From contig CALJKJ010000031.1 in assembly GCA_937973685.1 (NCBI GenBank), forward strand, positions 1-51,950: a DNA stretch of 51,950 bases, given 5' to 3'. This document shows, piece after piece, positions 35,622-43,637 of the stretch (its first letter is position 1; each line of letters opens with the position of its first letter). Position numbers and translations under genes: made by a program. Below the pieces are notes generated by a model. It did no database searches. It saw only the letters and a list, made by a program, of their open reading frames with translations, and had not been told where the DNA came from. The stretch comes from an uncultured Flavobacteriales bacterium. Its GTDB lineage: Bacteria > Bacteroidota > Bacteroidia > Flavobacteriales_D > Crocinitomicaceae.

Positions 35622-36188
35622 GTGCATTTCATTGAACCTCATTTTAATTGGCGCCATTCGTACATTGCTTCGGAAGATCCGAATTCACCATTTTACAACC
35701 GAATTTATAGTGAGTTTGAATTTACCGATAAAGTTTACAATTATTTGATTCACCCGCAATGGGACAATATTGGTTCAAAAACATTGTTTACCAAAATACT
35801 GTTTGTCGATTACGAAGAACAATATGCAATTCTTGAATTTATTGGCGAATGGAATGATGCCATTGAAAATGATATCATGACCTTGAAACGAAATATCATC
35901 GAACCTATTCAAGAAAATGGAATCAATAAGTTTATTCTTGTTGGCGAAAATGTACTCAATTTCCATTATTCCGATGATTGTTATTACGAAGAATGGTTTG
36001 ACGAAGTAGAAGAGGGGTGGATTGCACTGGTGAATTTTCACGACCATGTATTAGTTGAATTTGAAAAAGCGCGTATCGATCATTATTTTGTCATGGGAGG
36101 TGATTTGGAAGATATCGAATGGCGAACATATACGCCTGCACAATTCTTTGAACGTGTAGATGGTTTGGTGCAACGAAGAATCGGGTAA
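35622..36188 (+). CDS. Conserved acidic protein of unknown function
   Basis: A 188-residue soluble, acidic protein (many Asp/Glu/Tyr/Trp: YYEEWFDEVEEGW). It begins FIEPHFNWRHSYIASEDPNSPFYNR and contains WNDAIENDIMTLKRNIIEP and KFILVGENVLNFHYSDDCYYEEW. Proteins with this opening and spacing occur in Flavobacteriia, but no function is known to me. The frame is open further upstream to 35556, yet the extra 22 residues are a hydrophobic low-complexity run unlike the family start; GTG 35622 is therefore proposed. It stands alone between a divergent lipoprotein gene and a 248-nt gap. No export signal is present from this start. Confidence 0.7.
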   Translation: MHFIEPHFNWRHSYIASEDPNSPFYNRIYSEFEFTDKVYNYLIHPQWDNIGSKTLFTKILFVDYEEQYAILEFIGEWNDAIENDIMTLKRNIIEPIQENGINKFILVGENVLNFHYSDDCYYEEWFDEVEEGWIALVNFHDHVLVEFEKARIDHYFVMGGDLEDIEWRTYTPAQFFERVDGLVQRRIG

Positions 36189-36306
36189 ATATTAACAGGT
36201 GATTTTCTAAATTTGGAAAAAGTGAAAAACGTAATATTTCTTTTTTGCTAAATTACAGCGTGTTGGTTTATAGTGATTTAGCAATTTCACAATAGAGCAA
36301 TGTTAC

Positions 36307-36328
36307 AAAAGGGTAATATTACCCTTTT
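36307..36328. repeat. Perfect 22-bp palindrome without loop
   Basis: AAAAGGGTAAT (36307-36317) is followed directly by its reverse complement ATTACCCTTTT (36318-36328). Because there is no loop and no T tract, it is not a good terminator; a dimeric repressor site is more likely. It sits in the 248-nt gap between the 35622 gene and the 36437 gene (tail to tail), which otherwise holds only a terminator. Confidence 0.75.
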
Positions 36329-36382
36329 ACCGCTTCAACCAAAGGTATCATATTCAATTCAGCCGTTACTCCGATTTTTCGC

Positions 36383-36416
36383 AAAAAAAAAGAGGCTAAC
36401 GCTATGTTAACCTCTT
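36383..36416 (-). terminator. Rho-independent terminator of the 36437-37297 gene
   Basis: AAGAGGCTAAC (36390-36400), loop GCTAT and GTTAACCTCTT (36406-36416) form an 11-bp stem with one mismatch. Read on the minus strand it is followed by at least eight T. Confidence 0.88.
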
Positions 36417-36436
36417 CTTATTGTTAAAATTATTGA

Positions 36437-37297
36437 TTAATCAATATAGATTTTCTTAGAAACGAAATTGTTGTTGACATTGATATGCGCAACATAAATT
36501 CCTTTTGGTAATTGCTTGTTTAATTTCACTTGCAATAAATTATTTCCAGTTGCAACATTTCCTAATTGTTCAAATTGAACAGATTTACCAGACAAGTCTA
36601 CTAAGTTGATAGCTGCCTCTCCGTTTAATTGAGAAGTTAAATCGATTGTTAACGAGTTAGTTGCTTGAGCATAACCTAAATTAATCGCCACCTTTGCAGT
36701 GTTTTCCTCAATTCCGGCAGTGGAACCAAAAACGTGTTGAGAGTTGCGAATGATATCACCGCTATCACTTCCATTTGAATTAGTAACATTAGTTCCTAAA
36801 TAGAAAGTTACGTTTCCAACATTCGTTGCAGGCGCTGTCCAATGGAACGACCAGTTATTCAAACTTGTGCCACCAGATTTTTGTGTAATTCTAGTTTTTC
36901 CACCAAAAGTAACTGTTTTAGTTGTTGTTGCATTGATTACAGCAACAGAACCAGCAGCAGTGTTGCTAGGAGTTAATGCAACGATTTCAAATCCGTTTTT
37001 TGCATTTGTTGTTAACATGCCAACAGAAACAGTATATGTTTCACCTGGATTATACGATGTCACCATTGTGCCAGCAGCATTTGTCAATACAACTGTTTGG
37101 AAGCCAGTTCCACTTTGAACAGTTCCACTGTGACAAGAAGTACAACTTCCATCGCCAGGCGCACCTGTTTTTCCACCTGGAGAACCACTTGTGCTCAGGT
37201 GAACAGTTTTGTTCATTTTTGTTACGTTGATTGAGTTAAAACTCAACAATCCAATAGATCCAGCTAATAGTGCTAGGAATACGTGATTTTTTTTCAT
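36437..37297 (-). CDS. Secreted choice-of-anchor V-like protein with single CxxCH and T9SS tail
   Basis: A 286-residue exported protein. A signal peptide (about 1-22) is followed by GAPGDGSCTSCHSG, a single CxxCH heme-c type site near residues 52-56, then a Reeler/choice-of-anchor V beta domain (GFEIVALTPSNTAAGSV, NNWSFHWTAPATNVGNVTFYLG, about 60-190), and a type A T9SS tail in the last 75 residues (INLVDLSGKSV...GIYVAHI...KKIYID). It is probably delivered to the cell surface. If the CxxCH carries heme, it would be a surface cytochrome; the neighbouring genes include another monoheme lipoprotein, which makes an electron-transfer link plausible but unproven. Confidence 0.85.
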   Translation of the reverse strand: MKKNHVFLALLAGSIGLLSFNSINVTKMNKTVHLSTSGSPGGKTGAPGDGSCTSCHSGTVQSGTGFQTVVLTNAAGTMVTSYNPGETYTVSVGMLTTNAKNGFEIVALTPSNTAAGSVAVINATTTKTVTFGGKTRITQKSGGTSLNNWSFHWTAPATNVGNVTFYLGTNVTNSNGSDSGDIIRNSQHVFGSTAGIEENTAKVAINLGYAQATNSLTIDLTSQLNGEAAINLVDLSGKSVQFEQLGNVATGNNLLQVKLNKQLPKGIYVAHINVNNNFVSKKIYID

Positions 37298-37343
37298 TTT
37301 CGTAGTTTTTGTTTGTTATAATCGTTTACCCGAAACTTCGGGA

Positions 37344-37541
37344 TTTAATCTTCCATTATTTAATCTTTAATCTTTAATCTTTAATCTTTCAATCTTCCAT
37401 CCCGACGCTTCGGGATTCAATCTTCCAATCTTCAATCTTCAATCTTCAATCTTCAATCTTCCAATCTTTAATCTTCCAATCTTTAATCTTCCAATCTTTA
37501 ATCTTCCAATCTTTAATCTTTAATCTTCCAATCTTCAATCT
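37344..37541. repeat. Imperfect tandem array of 7-8 bp units (AATCTTT/AATCTTC/AATCTTCC)
   Basis: About 25 head-to-tail copies of AATCTTY with an occasional extra C fill nearly the whole gap between two minus-strand genes, overlapping the stop codon of the cytochrome gene by about 2 nt. Two short hairpins CCCGAA-AC-TTCGGG (37329-37342) and CCCGACGCTTCGGG (37401-37414) occur at the start of and inside the array. No protein-coding frame or CRISPR-like spacing is present. On the transcribed (minus) strand it reads as AAGATT-type repeats. Confidence 0.92.
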
Positions 37542-37866
37542 AATTATCCAACTTCCCTTGTTTTACCCAACAGTCGAAATATTGTAACAGTGTGTCGGCT
37601 AATTGCGGACCGCCAATGGGCATTAATGTTGTAGATCCATGTATTGATTTTGAAATTTTTGTCGCATTATTTGCAATTTCAGAATGATTCGTTAGTGCTG
37701 GAGATGTGTTTCCAGGTCCATGACAACCAATACAGTTGTCCGTTATCATGGGCATGATCTGTGTGCTGAATGAAATAGTGTCAGGACAAACCAATACCGT
37801 TTCTGCTTTGTCTTTTGTACAACTCGTTAACAATAATAACGAGACCGTGAATGTTAGAAATTTCAT
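37540..37866 (-). CDS. Monoheme c-type cytochrome lipoprotein
   Basis: A 108-residue lipoprotein: KFLTFTVSLLLLTSC gives a lipobox Cys at 16. The domain contains ITDNCIGCHGPGNTSPALTN, a CxxCH heme c site, and a distal MPIGGPQL segment where Met could be the axial ligand, as in c-type cytochromes of the PSCyt group. It would carry electrons in the periplasm or at the outer membrane. It starts 1 nt after the stop of the 37868 membrane gene and is the last gene of the DUF5777-YceI operon. Its stop runs into the tandem repeat array. Confidence 0.88.
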   Translation of the reverse strand: MKFLTFTVSLLLLTSCTKDKAETVLVCPDTISFSTQIMPMITDNCIGCHGPGNTSPALTNHSEIANNATKISKSIHGSTTLMPIGGPQLADTLLQYFDCWVKQGKLDN

Positions 37867-37867
37867 C

Positions 37868-38272
37868 TTATTTGATAATTAATGGTTTGAATGTAAACCA
37901 TGACAATGCTGGAAAGAATAACATTGGCATTAAAAAGCCTTTGAAGAAATCTTTCATCAATTCTGCATCTTCGTTTTTAAATGTTGGATCGTTTGATTTT
38001 AACACGTAAAAAACCAACGCGATTGAAACTCCTGAAAGTAACAAATTGAATAAAAAAGTTGCAATGGATTTATTCGTTATGATTTTACTGATTCCGAAGA
38101 AAAGGATACTTGCAAAAGTACCTATCATCACGTTGTATGCTAAAATTTTAACAACACTTGCAACTTCTGAAAAATCAACAATGACATTCGTGTAAAAACT
38201 AGTATAAACTACACTTACGACGGTTGCAAATAAACTGGAAATGATTCCAAGACTAAAAATGCGTGCAAACAT
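37868..38272 (-). CDS. Four-helix integral membrane protein, unknown
   Basis: A 134-residue protein with four hydrophobic segments (about 5-25, 42-62, 70-90 and 110-130) and few charged residues outside a KSNDPTFKNEDAELMKDF loop. The fold recalls small Bacteroidota DUF4199-like or DUF6249-like membrane proteins, but I cannot assign a family. It sits between YceI (5 nt upstream) and a monoheme cytochrome (1 nt downstream), so it is certainly in that operon; a role in a membrane redox or lipid-binding complex would be inference. No cysteine or heme motif is seen. Confidence 0.72.
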   Translation of the reverse strand: MFARIFSLGIISSLFATVVSVVYTSFYTNVIVDFSEVASVVKILAYNVMIGTFASILFFGISKIITNKSIATFLFNLLLSGVSIALVFYVLKSNDPTFKNEDAELMKDFFKGFLMPMLFFPALSWFTFKPLIIK

Positions 38273-38277
38273 GGTCT

Positions 38278-38820
38278 TTATTTTTTAGTTACTGGAATGG
38301 AATACGTAATATTCATAATATCTGGAACAGCATCACTTTTCTTCCCGATTTTATAATCCATTCTGTTAACAGGAAAAGCACCCGTGAAAACTAGTTCACT
38401 TCCGTTTTTGGACAATTTAGCAGGAATTTTCTTTTCTTTTGCTACCCCTTTCATGGTTAAAATACCTGAAATTACATAGTCACTTCCAGCTTTTGTAATG
38501 GCAGAAGAAACAAATTTGATCGTCGGGTATTTACTTGCTTGAAACCATTCTTCCGTCTGTGCTTTTTTATTCATCAAGCCATTTCCTGTGCTGATAGATC
38601 CAACTGTAATCGTTAAGTCGAATTTAGAACCTGCTAAATCCGCTTCATCAAACTTTACAACACCTTTCAAATCGGTAAACGAACCAGAAGGGTCTTTGCT
38701 TTTGAAAGCGATTTTAAAACCGTCTTTGATTTTAAAATCATCCGCTAATGTAGACGTTGAAATAAATGAAGCAGTGACAAATAATGTCAACGCGACAACT
38801 GGTAAAATTAATTTTCTCAT
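38278..38820 (-). CDS. YceI-family lipid-binding-like periplasmic protein
   Basis: A 180-residue exported protein with a signal peptide (MRKLILPVVALTLFVTASFISTSTLA). The mature part is a YceI lipocalin-like barrel: FKIAFKSKDPSGSFTDLKGVVKFDEADLAGSKFDLT style segments, EEWFQASKYPTIKFVSS, and GILTMKGVAKEKKIPAKL. YceI proteins bind polyisoprenoids or other lipids in the periplasm, and in Bacteroidota they are often next to cytochromes and DUF5777 barrels. ATG 38820 is chosen; the longer upstream frame overlaps the DUF5777 gene. It is 19 nt downstream of that gene. Confidence 0.92.
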   Translation of the reverse strand: MRKLILPVVALTLFVTASFISTSTLADDFKIKDGFKIAFKSKDPSGSFTDLKGVVKFDEADLAGSKFDLTITVGSISTGNGLMNKKAQTEEWFQASKYPTIKFVSSAITKAGSDYVISGILTMKGVAKEKKIPAKLSKNGSELVFTGAFPVNRMDYKIGKKSDAVPDIMNITYSIPVTKK

Positions 38821-38839
38821 GATTATTGTTTGTTCGTTA

Positions 38840-39763
38840 TTAACCTTTTTCGAATTTTCGACCAATACAGAAACCAAGTCTAAATTGTCCTTTGGACCAT
38901 TTTTCTTGTGTATTTGTAATGAATTGTGTTTCGGTAAAACCACTAGAATTCGTTAAATAAACGGTGAAGTTATGACCGAATGTGATCCATTCGATAGCAA
39001 AACCCAAACTGTTTTGGTAGTTGGTACGTAAATTGGTTTGATTGAAACAGTGATAGTATTCTGCTAAAAGGCCAACTTTCGAAGTGATGCTCCAACGCAT
39101 TGCACCTCCCAATGAAAACACTGTGTTTTGATCATCAGAAGCGACATAATTGCGGTGCACTACTGTTGGCATAACAGCTATACTAAATGATTCACCAAAC
39201 TTGCGAGCAACGTTCAATTGTGCAGCATAAGCCAAACGATGCACTTGTTTCGGGTAATAATTAACTGATGAAATATCATCGGAAGCTTTTTGATAGGTAT
39301 ACGTAACCGTTCCATTTGCGGACAATGAAAAAGGAATCGTAGCCGATTGGTGTAAAATACGGTATTTCCCAAAGGCATCTAATAATGAACGGTATGGATT
39401 TCCATTTCCCTTGCTACGTCCTAAACCGACCATGAATTTATCAGTAACACCATATTCAAAGGCCATGCGAATGTCCGAAGCGTTATCAAAACCAAACCAG
39501 TTTTGTGCACCACCATTTGATCCCGCTAAATCACCAAAACGGTGCTCGATACGGAACTCCAAAACGCCCTTGCGTAAATTCTCCACAGAATGTCCATTTA
39601 TGATGCGTGTAGATTCGAATGTACGAATAGGTTCTGAATATGTTTCTTCGGCTATTTCAGTGCTTTCAGTTATGACTTGTGTTGAATCTTGTGCGCTTGC
39701 TGTTGATATTGATAAAATTGATAGTAGACAACTTCCAATAAAAAGCAATTTATTATTCTTCAT
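38840..39763 (-). CDS. DUF5777-family outer-membrane beta-barrel protein
   Basis: A 307-residue exported barrel. The signal peptide ends at STASAQ. Family features follow: ESTRIINGHSVENL, GVLEFRIEHRFGDLAG with NWFGFDNASDIRMAFEYG, GLGRSKGN, and terminal strands ending CIGRKFEKG. DUF5777 proteins are Bacteroidota outer-membrane barrels of unknown function, typically encoded with YceI and c-type cytochromes, as here. It is the first gene of the four-gene operon (barrel, YceI, membrane protein, monoheme cytochrome). The 145-nt gap to accA contains the accA terminator and an AT-rich leader. Confidence 0.87.
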   Translation of the reverse strand: MKNNKLLFIGSCLLSILSISTASAQDSTQVITESTEIAEETYSEPIRTFESTRIINGHSVENLRKGVLEFRIEHRFGDLAGSNGGAQNWFGFDNASDIRMAFEYGVTDKFMVGLGRSKGNGNPYRSLLDAFGKYRILHQSATIPFSLSANGTVTYTYQKASDDISSVNYYPKQVHRLAYAAQLNVARKFGESFSIAVMPTVVHRNYVASDDQNTVFSLGGAMRWSITSKVGLLAEYYHCFNQTNLRTNYQNSLGFAIEWITFGHNFTVYLTNSSGFTETQFITNTQEKWSKGQFRLGFCIGRKFEKG

Positions 39764-39874
39764 TTCTTTACTTTATAGGTTAAAGTTAAAAAAAATAGTT
39801 ACCACGGTTATTACTTTTAAAAAATTAACAAAAAAATAGGAAATTAAATGACTGGACTTTTTGTTTAATGACGC

Positions 39875-39900
39875 ACAAAAAAAGCGGTATTTAACCGCTT
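39875..39900 (-). terminator. Rho-independent terminator of accA
   Basis: AAGCGGT (39882-39888), loop ATTTA and ACCGCTT (39894-39900) are followed on the minus strand by seven T. T residues also flank it on the + strand, but no + gene ends here. Confidence 0.88.
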
Positions 39901-39908
39901 TTTTTATT

Positions 39909-40865
39909 TTATCCATTCCAAACTCCCATGGAGTTGAATTTTTCAATGCGTTCGTCAATGCGTTGTTTCGGATCTTTCGGATCCAATTCGTTTAAATACT
40001 CTTTGATTTTACCTTTCACGCGTTCAAACATTTCTTCTTGATGTCTGTGCGCACCTGCCAAAGGTTCTTCGATAACGTCATCAACTAATTTCAAACGTTT
40101 CATGTCAACACTTGTCAATTTTAACGCATCTGCTGCACGTTCTTTGAAATCCCATGAACGCCATAAAATTGACGAACACGATTCAGGTGAAATGACCGAA
40201 TACCACGTATTTTCCAACATGACAACTTTGTCACCAACACCAATTCCCAATGCACCACCTGATGCACCTTCTCCGATGACGATACAAATAACTGGAACTT
40301 TCAAACGCATCATTTCATAAATGTTGCGTGCAATTGCTTCGCCTTGTCCACGCTCTTCTGCTTCCAAACCTGGAAATGCTCCTGGCGTGTCAATAAACGT
40401 AACAATTGGCTTGTTGAATTTCTCTGCTAAACGCATCAAGCGCAATGCTTTGCGGTATCCCTCTGGATTTGCCATACCGAAATTACGGTATTGACGCATC
40501 TTCGTGTTGATTCCTTTTTGCTGTCCAATGAACATCACAGAACGACCGTCCAATAAACCAAACCCACCAATCATCGCTTTGTCGTCTTTTACGCTGCGGT
40601 CACCGTGTAATTCTTGGAACGTATTGTCACTGATGGCATTAATATAAGCCAATGTATATGGTCTGTCTGGGTGACGGGACAATTGAACACGCTGCCATGG
40701 AGTCAATCCACTAAAGATTTCCTTCGTAACAGTCGTTAATTTTTCTTCTAAAACGCTGATCGTGTCAGCCATAGCTACACCAGTAGTAGCGCCGATTTCA
40801 CGTGTTTGCTCGATTTGTTCTTCCAGTGCCTTAATTGGCTCTTCAAAATCTAAATATGTCGACAT
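39909..40865 (-). CDS. accA: Acetyl-CoA carboxylase carboxyltransferase subunit alpha
   Basis: A 318-residue subunit of the enzyme making malonyl-CoA for fatty acid synthesis. Conserved segments include RHPDRPYTLAYIN, FQELHGDRSVKDDKAMIGG, GMANPEGYRKALRLM, FIDTPGAFPGLEAEERGQGEAIARNI and the oxyanion-hole region IGEGASGGALGIGVGDK. Length agrees with E. coli AccA (319). It is monocistronic, divergent from ispE across 59 nt, with a terminator 9 nt after the stop. accD is not in the window, as is usual when the subunits are unlinked. Confidence 0.98.
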   Translation of the reverse strand: MSTYLDFEEPIKALEEQIEQTREIGATTGVAMADTISVLEEKLTTVTKEIFSGLTPWQRVQLSRHPDRPYTLAYINAISDNTFQELHGDRSVKDDKAMIGGFGLLDGRSVMFIGQQKGINTKMRQYRNFGMANPEGYRKALRLMRLAEKFNKPIVTFIDTPGAFPGLEAEERGQGEAIARNIYEMMRLKVPVICIVIGEGASGGALGIGVGDKVVMLENTWYSVISPESCSSILWRSWDFKERAADALKLTSVDMKRLKLVDDVIEEPLAGAHRHQEEMFERVKGKIKEYLNELDPKDPKQRIDERIEKFNSMGVWNG

Positions 40866-40912
40866 AATTGTTATTTTGAGTCCCGAAATTTACGAAAATA
40901 GTTTGCATTTAT

Positions 40913-40920
40913 TAATTTTA
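40913..40920 (+). promoter_or_regulatory. -7-like promoter box of ispE
   Basis: TAATTTTA deviates from TAnnTTTG at the last base and lies 4 nt before the ispE ATG, the same spacing as at menD and at the 15571 gene. No clear -33 box was seen. Confidence 0.35.
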
Positions 40921-40924
40921 TAGC

Positions 40925-41728
40925 ATGGTAAATTTCCCTTCTTGTAAAATTAATCTCGGTTTACACATCTTATCCAAGCGTCAAGATGGTTATCACGAAG
41001 TGGAAACACCCATGCTTTCAGTCCCCTTGAACGATGTGCTTGAAATTACCTTGAGTGATGAAGATGAGTTAGTTACGACTGGTTTAGCGATACCTGGAAC
41101 GGGTAATTTATGTACAGATGCCTTGCAACTGCTGCGCAACGATTTTGCGATTCCTCCTGTTCGCATTCACCTGCACAAAAATATTCCAATGGGTGGTGGA
41201 TTGGGTGGCGGTTCTTCAGATGCAGCTGCTGTTTTGACCTTATTGAACGATTTGTGTCAATTAAATTGCTCCGATGAGGTGCTTGAGAACTATGCAGCAC
41301 AATTGGGTTCCGATTGTGCGTTTTTTATCAAAGGCGGCACGCAACTATGCACAGGACGTGGTGAAATACTGACTCCGATGTCGCTGTCATTGTCCGGTTA
41401 CTGGATTGTTTTGATCAATAATGGAACACACGTGTCCACCAAAACGGCGTTTGAAAAAGTGATTCCCCTTGCAGACAGACCAAGTGTTTTAGCTCACATT
41501 TCTCTGCCAATCGCGGAATGGAAAACTGCTTTGCAAAACGATTTTGAAGTGAGTGTTTTCGCAACCTATCCAGAATTGGCAGCAATTAAATCAGAATTCT
41601 ATGAAAAAGGAGCTATTTATGCGAGCATGTCAGGATCAGGATCTACGATGTATGGGATTTTTCAGGAAAAACCTAGCTCAATCTCGTGGAGTTTTGAATC
41701 GGTATTTGAATATTGGATAGCTTTGTAA
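40925..41728 (+). CDS. ispE: 4-diphosphocytidyl-2-C-methyl-D-erythritol kinase
   Basis: A 267-residue GHMP-family kinase of the MEP isoprenoid pathway. The N-terminal PSCKINLGLHILSKRQDGYHEV holds the substrate-binding Lys and His, PMGGGLGGGSSDAAA is the GHMP ATP loop, and the C-terminal SGSGSTMYGIF is the third motif. Length is slightly under E. coli IspE (283). It lies alone, divergent from accA and ending in a two-way terminator. Its product feeds isoprenoid synthesis, including the prenyl tail of menaquinone made by the men genes. Confidence 0.97.
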   Translation: MVNFPSCKINLGLHILSKRQDGYHEVETPMLSVPLNDVLEITLSDEDELVTTGLAIPGTGNLCTDALQLLRNDFAIPPVRIHLHKNIPMGGGLGGGSSDAAAVLTLLNDLCQLNCSDEVLENYAAQLGSDCAFFIKGGTQLCTGRGEILTPMSLSLSGYWIVLINNGTHVSTKTAFEKVIPLADRPSVLAHISLPIAEWKTALQNDFEVSVFATYPELAAIKSEFYEKGAIYASMSGSGSTMYGIFQEKPSSISWSFESVFEYWIAL

Positions 41729-41751
41729 GCAGCAATAAATGATAGTCAAAA

Positions 41752-41786
41752 AAAATCCCCGTTTGGTTATAAACGGGGATTTTTTA
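41752..41786. terminator. Bidirectional terminator between ispE and the VWD gene
   Basis: AATCCCCGTTT (41754-41764), a six-base loop and AAACGGGGATT (41771-41781) form a perfect 11-bp stem flanked by A and T runs on both sides, so it can stop the + strand ispE and the - strand VWD transcripts. Confidence 0.93.
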
Positions 41787-41793
41787 TATGTAG

Positions 41794-43437
41794 TTAACCA
41801 ACTTTTCGTGGTGTTACTTTTGGAGCTGGCGCTGGTGCTGGCGGTGGAGCCGTTCTTGTAGGTGCTGGCGCTGGAGTTGGAACTGGACGCGGAGCGGGAG
41901 CTGGAGCAGGCACACTCGGACGAGGAGTAGGCGCTGGAGCTGGTCTGCTTGGTCGCGGTTCACTCGGTTGCGGTGTGCGAACAGGTTGTGGCTCACGCGG
42001 TTCCTCTCTCGGCGCAACTGGTTTTCTTACAGGACGTGCAGGTTCTGTAGCTGGTTCTTTCGGAATAGCTGGTTTTTTTTCAATTGGTTCATCTATCGGT
42101 CGTGTGCCAATTGGTTGTGCGATCGGTTGCGTAGTCCCTGGAACTTTTGGTTCTTGTACCATTGGGCGTTGTGGTTTGCGTCCACCTGGATTCACATTCG
42201 GAACAGGTTGTGCTATTGGCTTTAATACGGTTGTATTCGGATTTCTAACTGGAATAACAGGTGCAGGAGTAGGAGGAATGCGCAAAAACCCATTGTCGTA
42301 AATACATGCGTCAAGTTCCATTCCGGTAAAGCCCATGCGTTCGCATTCCTTGCGGGAACGGTCACGTTGGTTTTGTGGTAAATCAGCAGTCGTGCGGAAA
42401 GCGAGCGGAAACGAGCGATCGGTGAAAGAAAGTGTGCTGCGACCAAATCCGTAGTCAAACAATGACTCTTCTTGTGTGATGCGGTAGCGTTCGGAGTAAT
42501 CACGCGCTAAAAAATTCAAGTATTCACGGTGCATCGCATCGGTCATGTTGTTGCCATAATTTGCAAAGTTCAAGTTGGAAGTATTGGTGTTGAAATCGTC
42601 AAAACGGTTGTTATTGGCATTTCCCAAAAGCCCATCGTAATTATCACTACAAGGAAAAATAGAGACAGCTATGTTCATGAATCCTTGGTTTCCTCCGTGC
42701 ATATCGACACGAACAGTTTCACCTGTTGGCCAAGTGACCAAGTAATCTTTTCCTTCTTGACGAATAACACCACCGTGTTCCAAAAAGTATGGTCTGTTTT
42801 CCAAATAAACGGCTTCACCATCCACACGAAGTGGCGTAGAAGAATTCCCGTCTGGTTTGTCCTCTGTGTAAAAAGCAATGCGGTCACCAGCAACTGACAT
42901 GGCAACAGCATTGTTCAATGAAATATCTGTTCCTTCTGCTTTTTGGCGCACTTGTACATTCAAATGACCAGAAGCTGATTTCACCAAAGTAAATTCACCA
43001 ACAGTTTGAATGGAGTAATTGGTTTTATCGAACGAAGAAAAATGAGGATCGCCATACGAACGACCGATTACAGGCGGACAACCAGCAACTGTTGTAAATT
43101 GCGACAAACGGTTCCAATTGCGTTGTGTCGCACCAGATGTTGTTCGCTTGTTGTTTTCGATACTTGATTTGATGTTGTTTTGTGTTGCTTGTGGCAAAAC
43201 AGCAAACATTTCTTTCGGTGTAAAATCCTCGGGAAAATAACGATCGGGGATGGGTTGGTTGCTCACCATTGCTTGCATGCTCTCGGCTAACCACGTACCA
43301 CGCGTTTTGTCCCAACCGACAAGTTGCGTTTTCAAAGGTTCAAATTGTTGCACGAACAAGGAATCCATTTGTGCGTAAGTGACCACCGAACAAGCGATAG
43401 CACCAATAGTTGTGAGTAGGTACTTGTGTAATTTCAT
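41794..43437 (-). CDS. Secreted von Willebrand factor type D (VWD) domain protein with Pro/Ala-rich tail
   Basis: A 547-residue exported protein with a signal peptide ending TYAQ (about residue 23). Residues about 115-300 form a VWD domain: GRSYGDPHFSSFDKTNYSIQTVGEFTLV (shortened here), two further strand blocks and YDGLLGNANNNRFDDF with flanking Cys. The region after 390 is low complexity, dominated by P, A, R and T (for example PAPAPAPRPVPTPAPA) to the C-terminus. VWD domains mediate adhesion or bind Ca2+ in animals and occur in scattered bacteria. No T9SS tail is present, so the export route beyond the periplasm is unclear. ATG 43437 is preferred over the TTG at 43446. Confidence 0.86.
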   Translation of the reverse strand: MKLHKYLLTTIGAIACSVVTYAQMDSLFVQQFEPLKTQLVGWDKTRGTWLAESMQAMVSNQPIPDRYFPEDFTPKEMFAVLPQATQNNIKSSIENNKRTTSGATQRNWNRLSQFTTVAGCPPVIGRSYGDPHFSSFDKTNYSIQTVGEFTLVKSASGHLNVQVRQKAEGTDISLNNAVAMSVAGDRIAFYTEDKPDGNSSTPLRVDGEAVYLENRPYFLEHGGVIRQEGKDYLVTWPTGETVRVDMHGGNQGFMNIAVSIFPCSDNYDGLLGNANNNRFDDFNTNTSNLNFANYGNNMTDAMHREYLNFLARDYSERYRITQEESLFDYGFGRSTLSFTDRSFPLAFRTTADLPQNQRDRSRKECERMGFTGMELDACIYDNGFLRIPPTPAPVIPVRNPNTTVLKPIAQPVPNVNPGGRKPQRPMVQEPKVPGTTQPIAQPIGTRPIDEPIEKKPAIPKEPATEPARPVRKPVAPREEPREPQPVRTPQPSEPRPSRPAPAPTPRPSVPAPAPAPRPVPTPAPAPTRTAPPPAPAPAPKVTPRKVG

Positions 43438-43539
43438 GGGTTTCAATTTATAGTTGTCACGATTATTGCAATAAATGTACCAAAAAATTAAAACCTGGAA
43501 AAGCTTCGCGTGCTACCGTATGTTAAAAAATGTTTAGGT

Positions 43540-43630
43540 ACGCTTGCCTTCAAGTCCCGACAATTCGAGATCAGTCTACTATATTCTAACAAATAGCTAC
43601 GCGCTGACTGAGGCACTCGAAGGCAAGCGT
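43540..43630. repeat. REP-like inverted repeat element, copy A
   Basis: The 12-bp ends ACGCTTGCCTTC (43540-43551) and GAAGGCAAGCGT (43619-43630) are perfect inverted repeats around an interior that shares CTTCAAGTCCCGACAATTCG (43548-43567) with copy B. The 365-nt gap between the VWD gene and the nitroreductase gene holds both copies and a terminator, and no gene. The pattern resembles bacterial REP/BIME or small non-autonomous mobile elements. Confidence 0.75.
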
Positions 43631-43637
43631 TTAAAAA

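Noticed and set aside
37344..37541. CRISPR array
   Set aside because: The repeat units are 7-8 bp and contiguous, with no unique spacers.
41968..42301. Two + strand frames opposite the proline-rich region
   Set aside because: They are Gly/Ser/Trp-rich antisense products of the P/A/R-rich low-complexity tail of the VWD protein.
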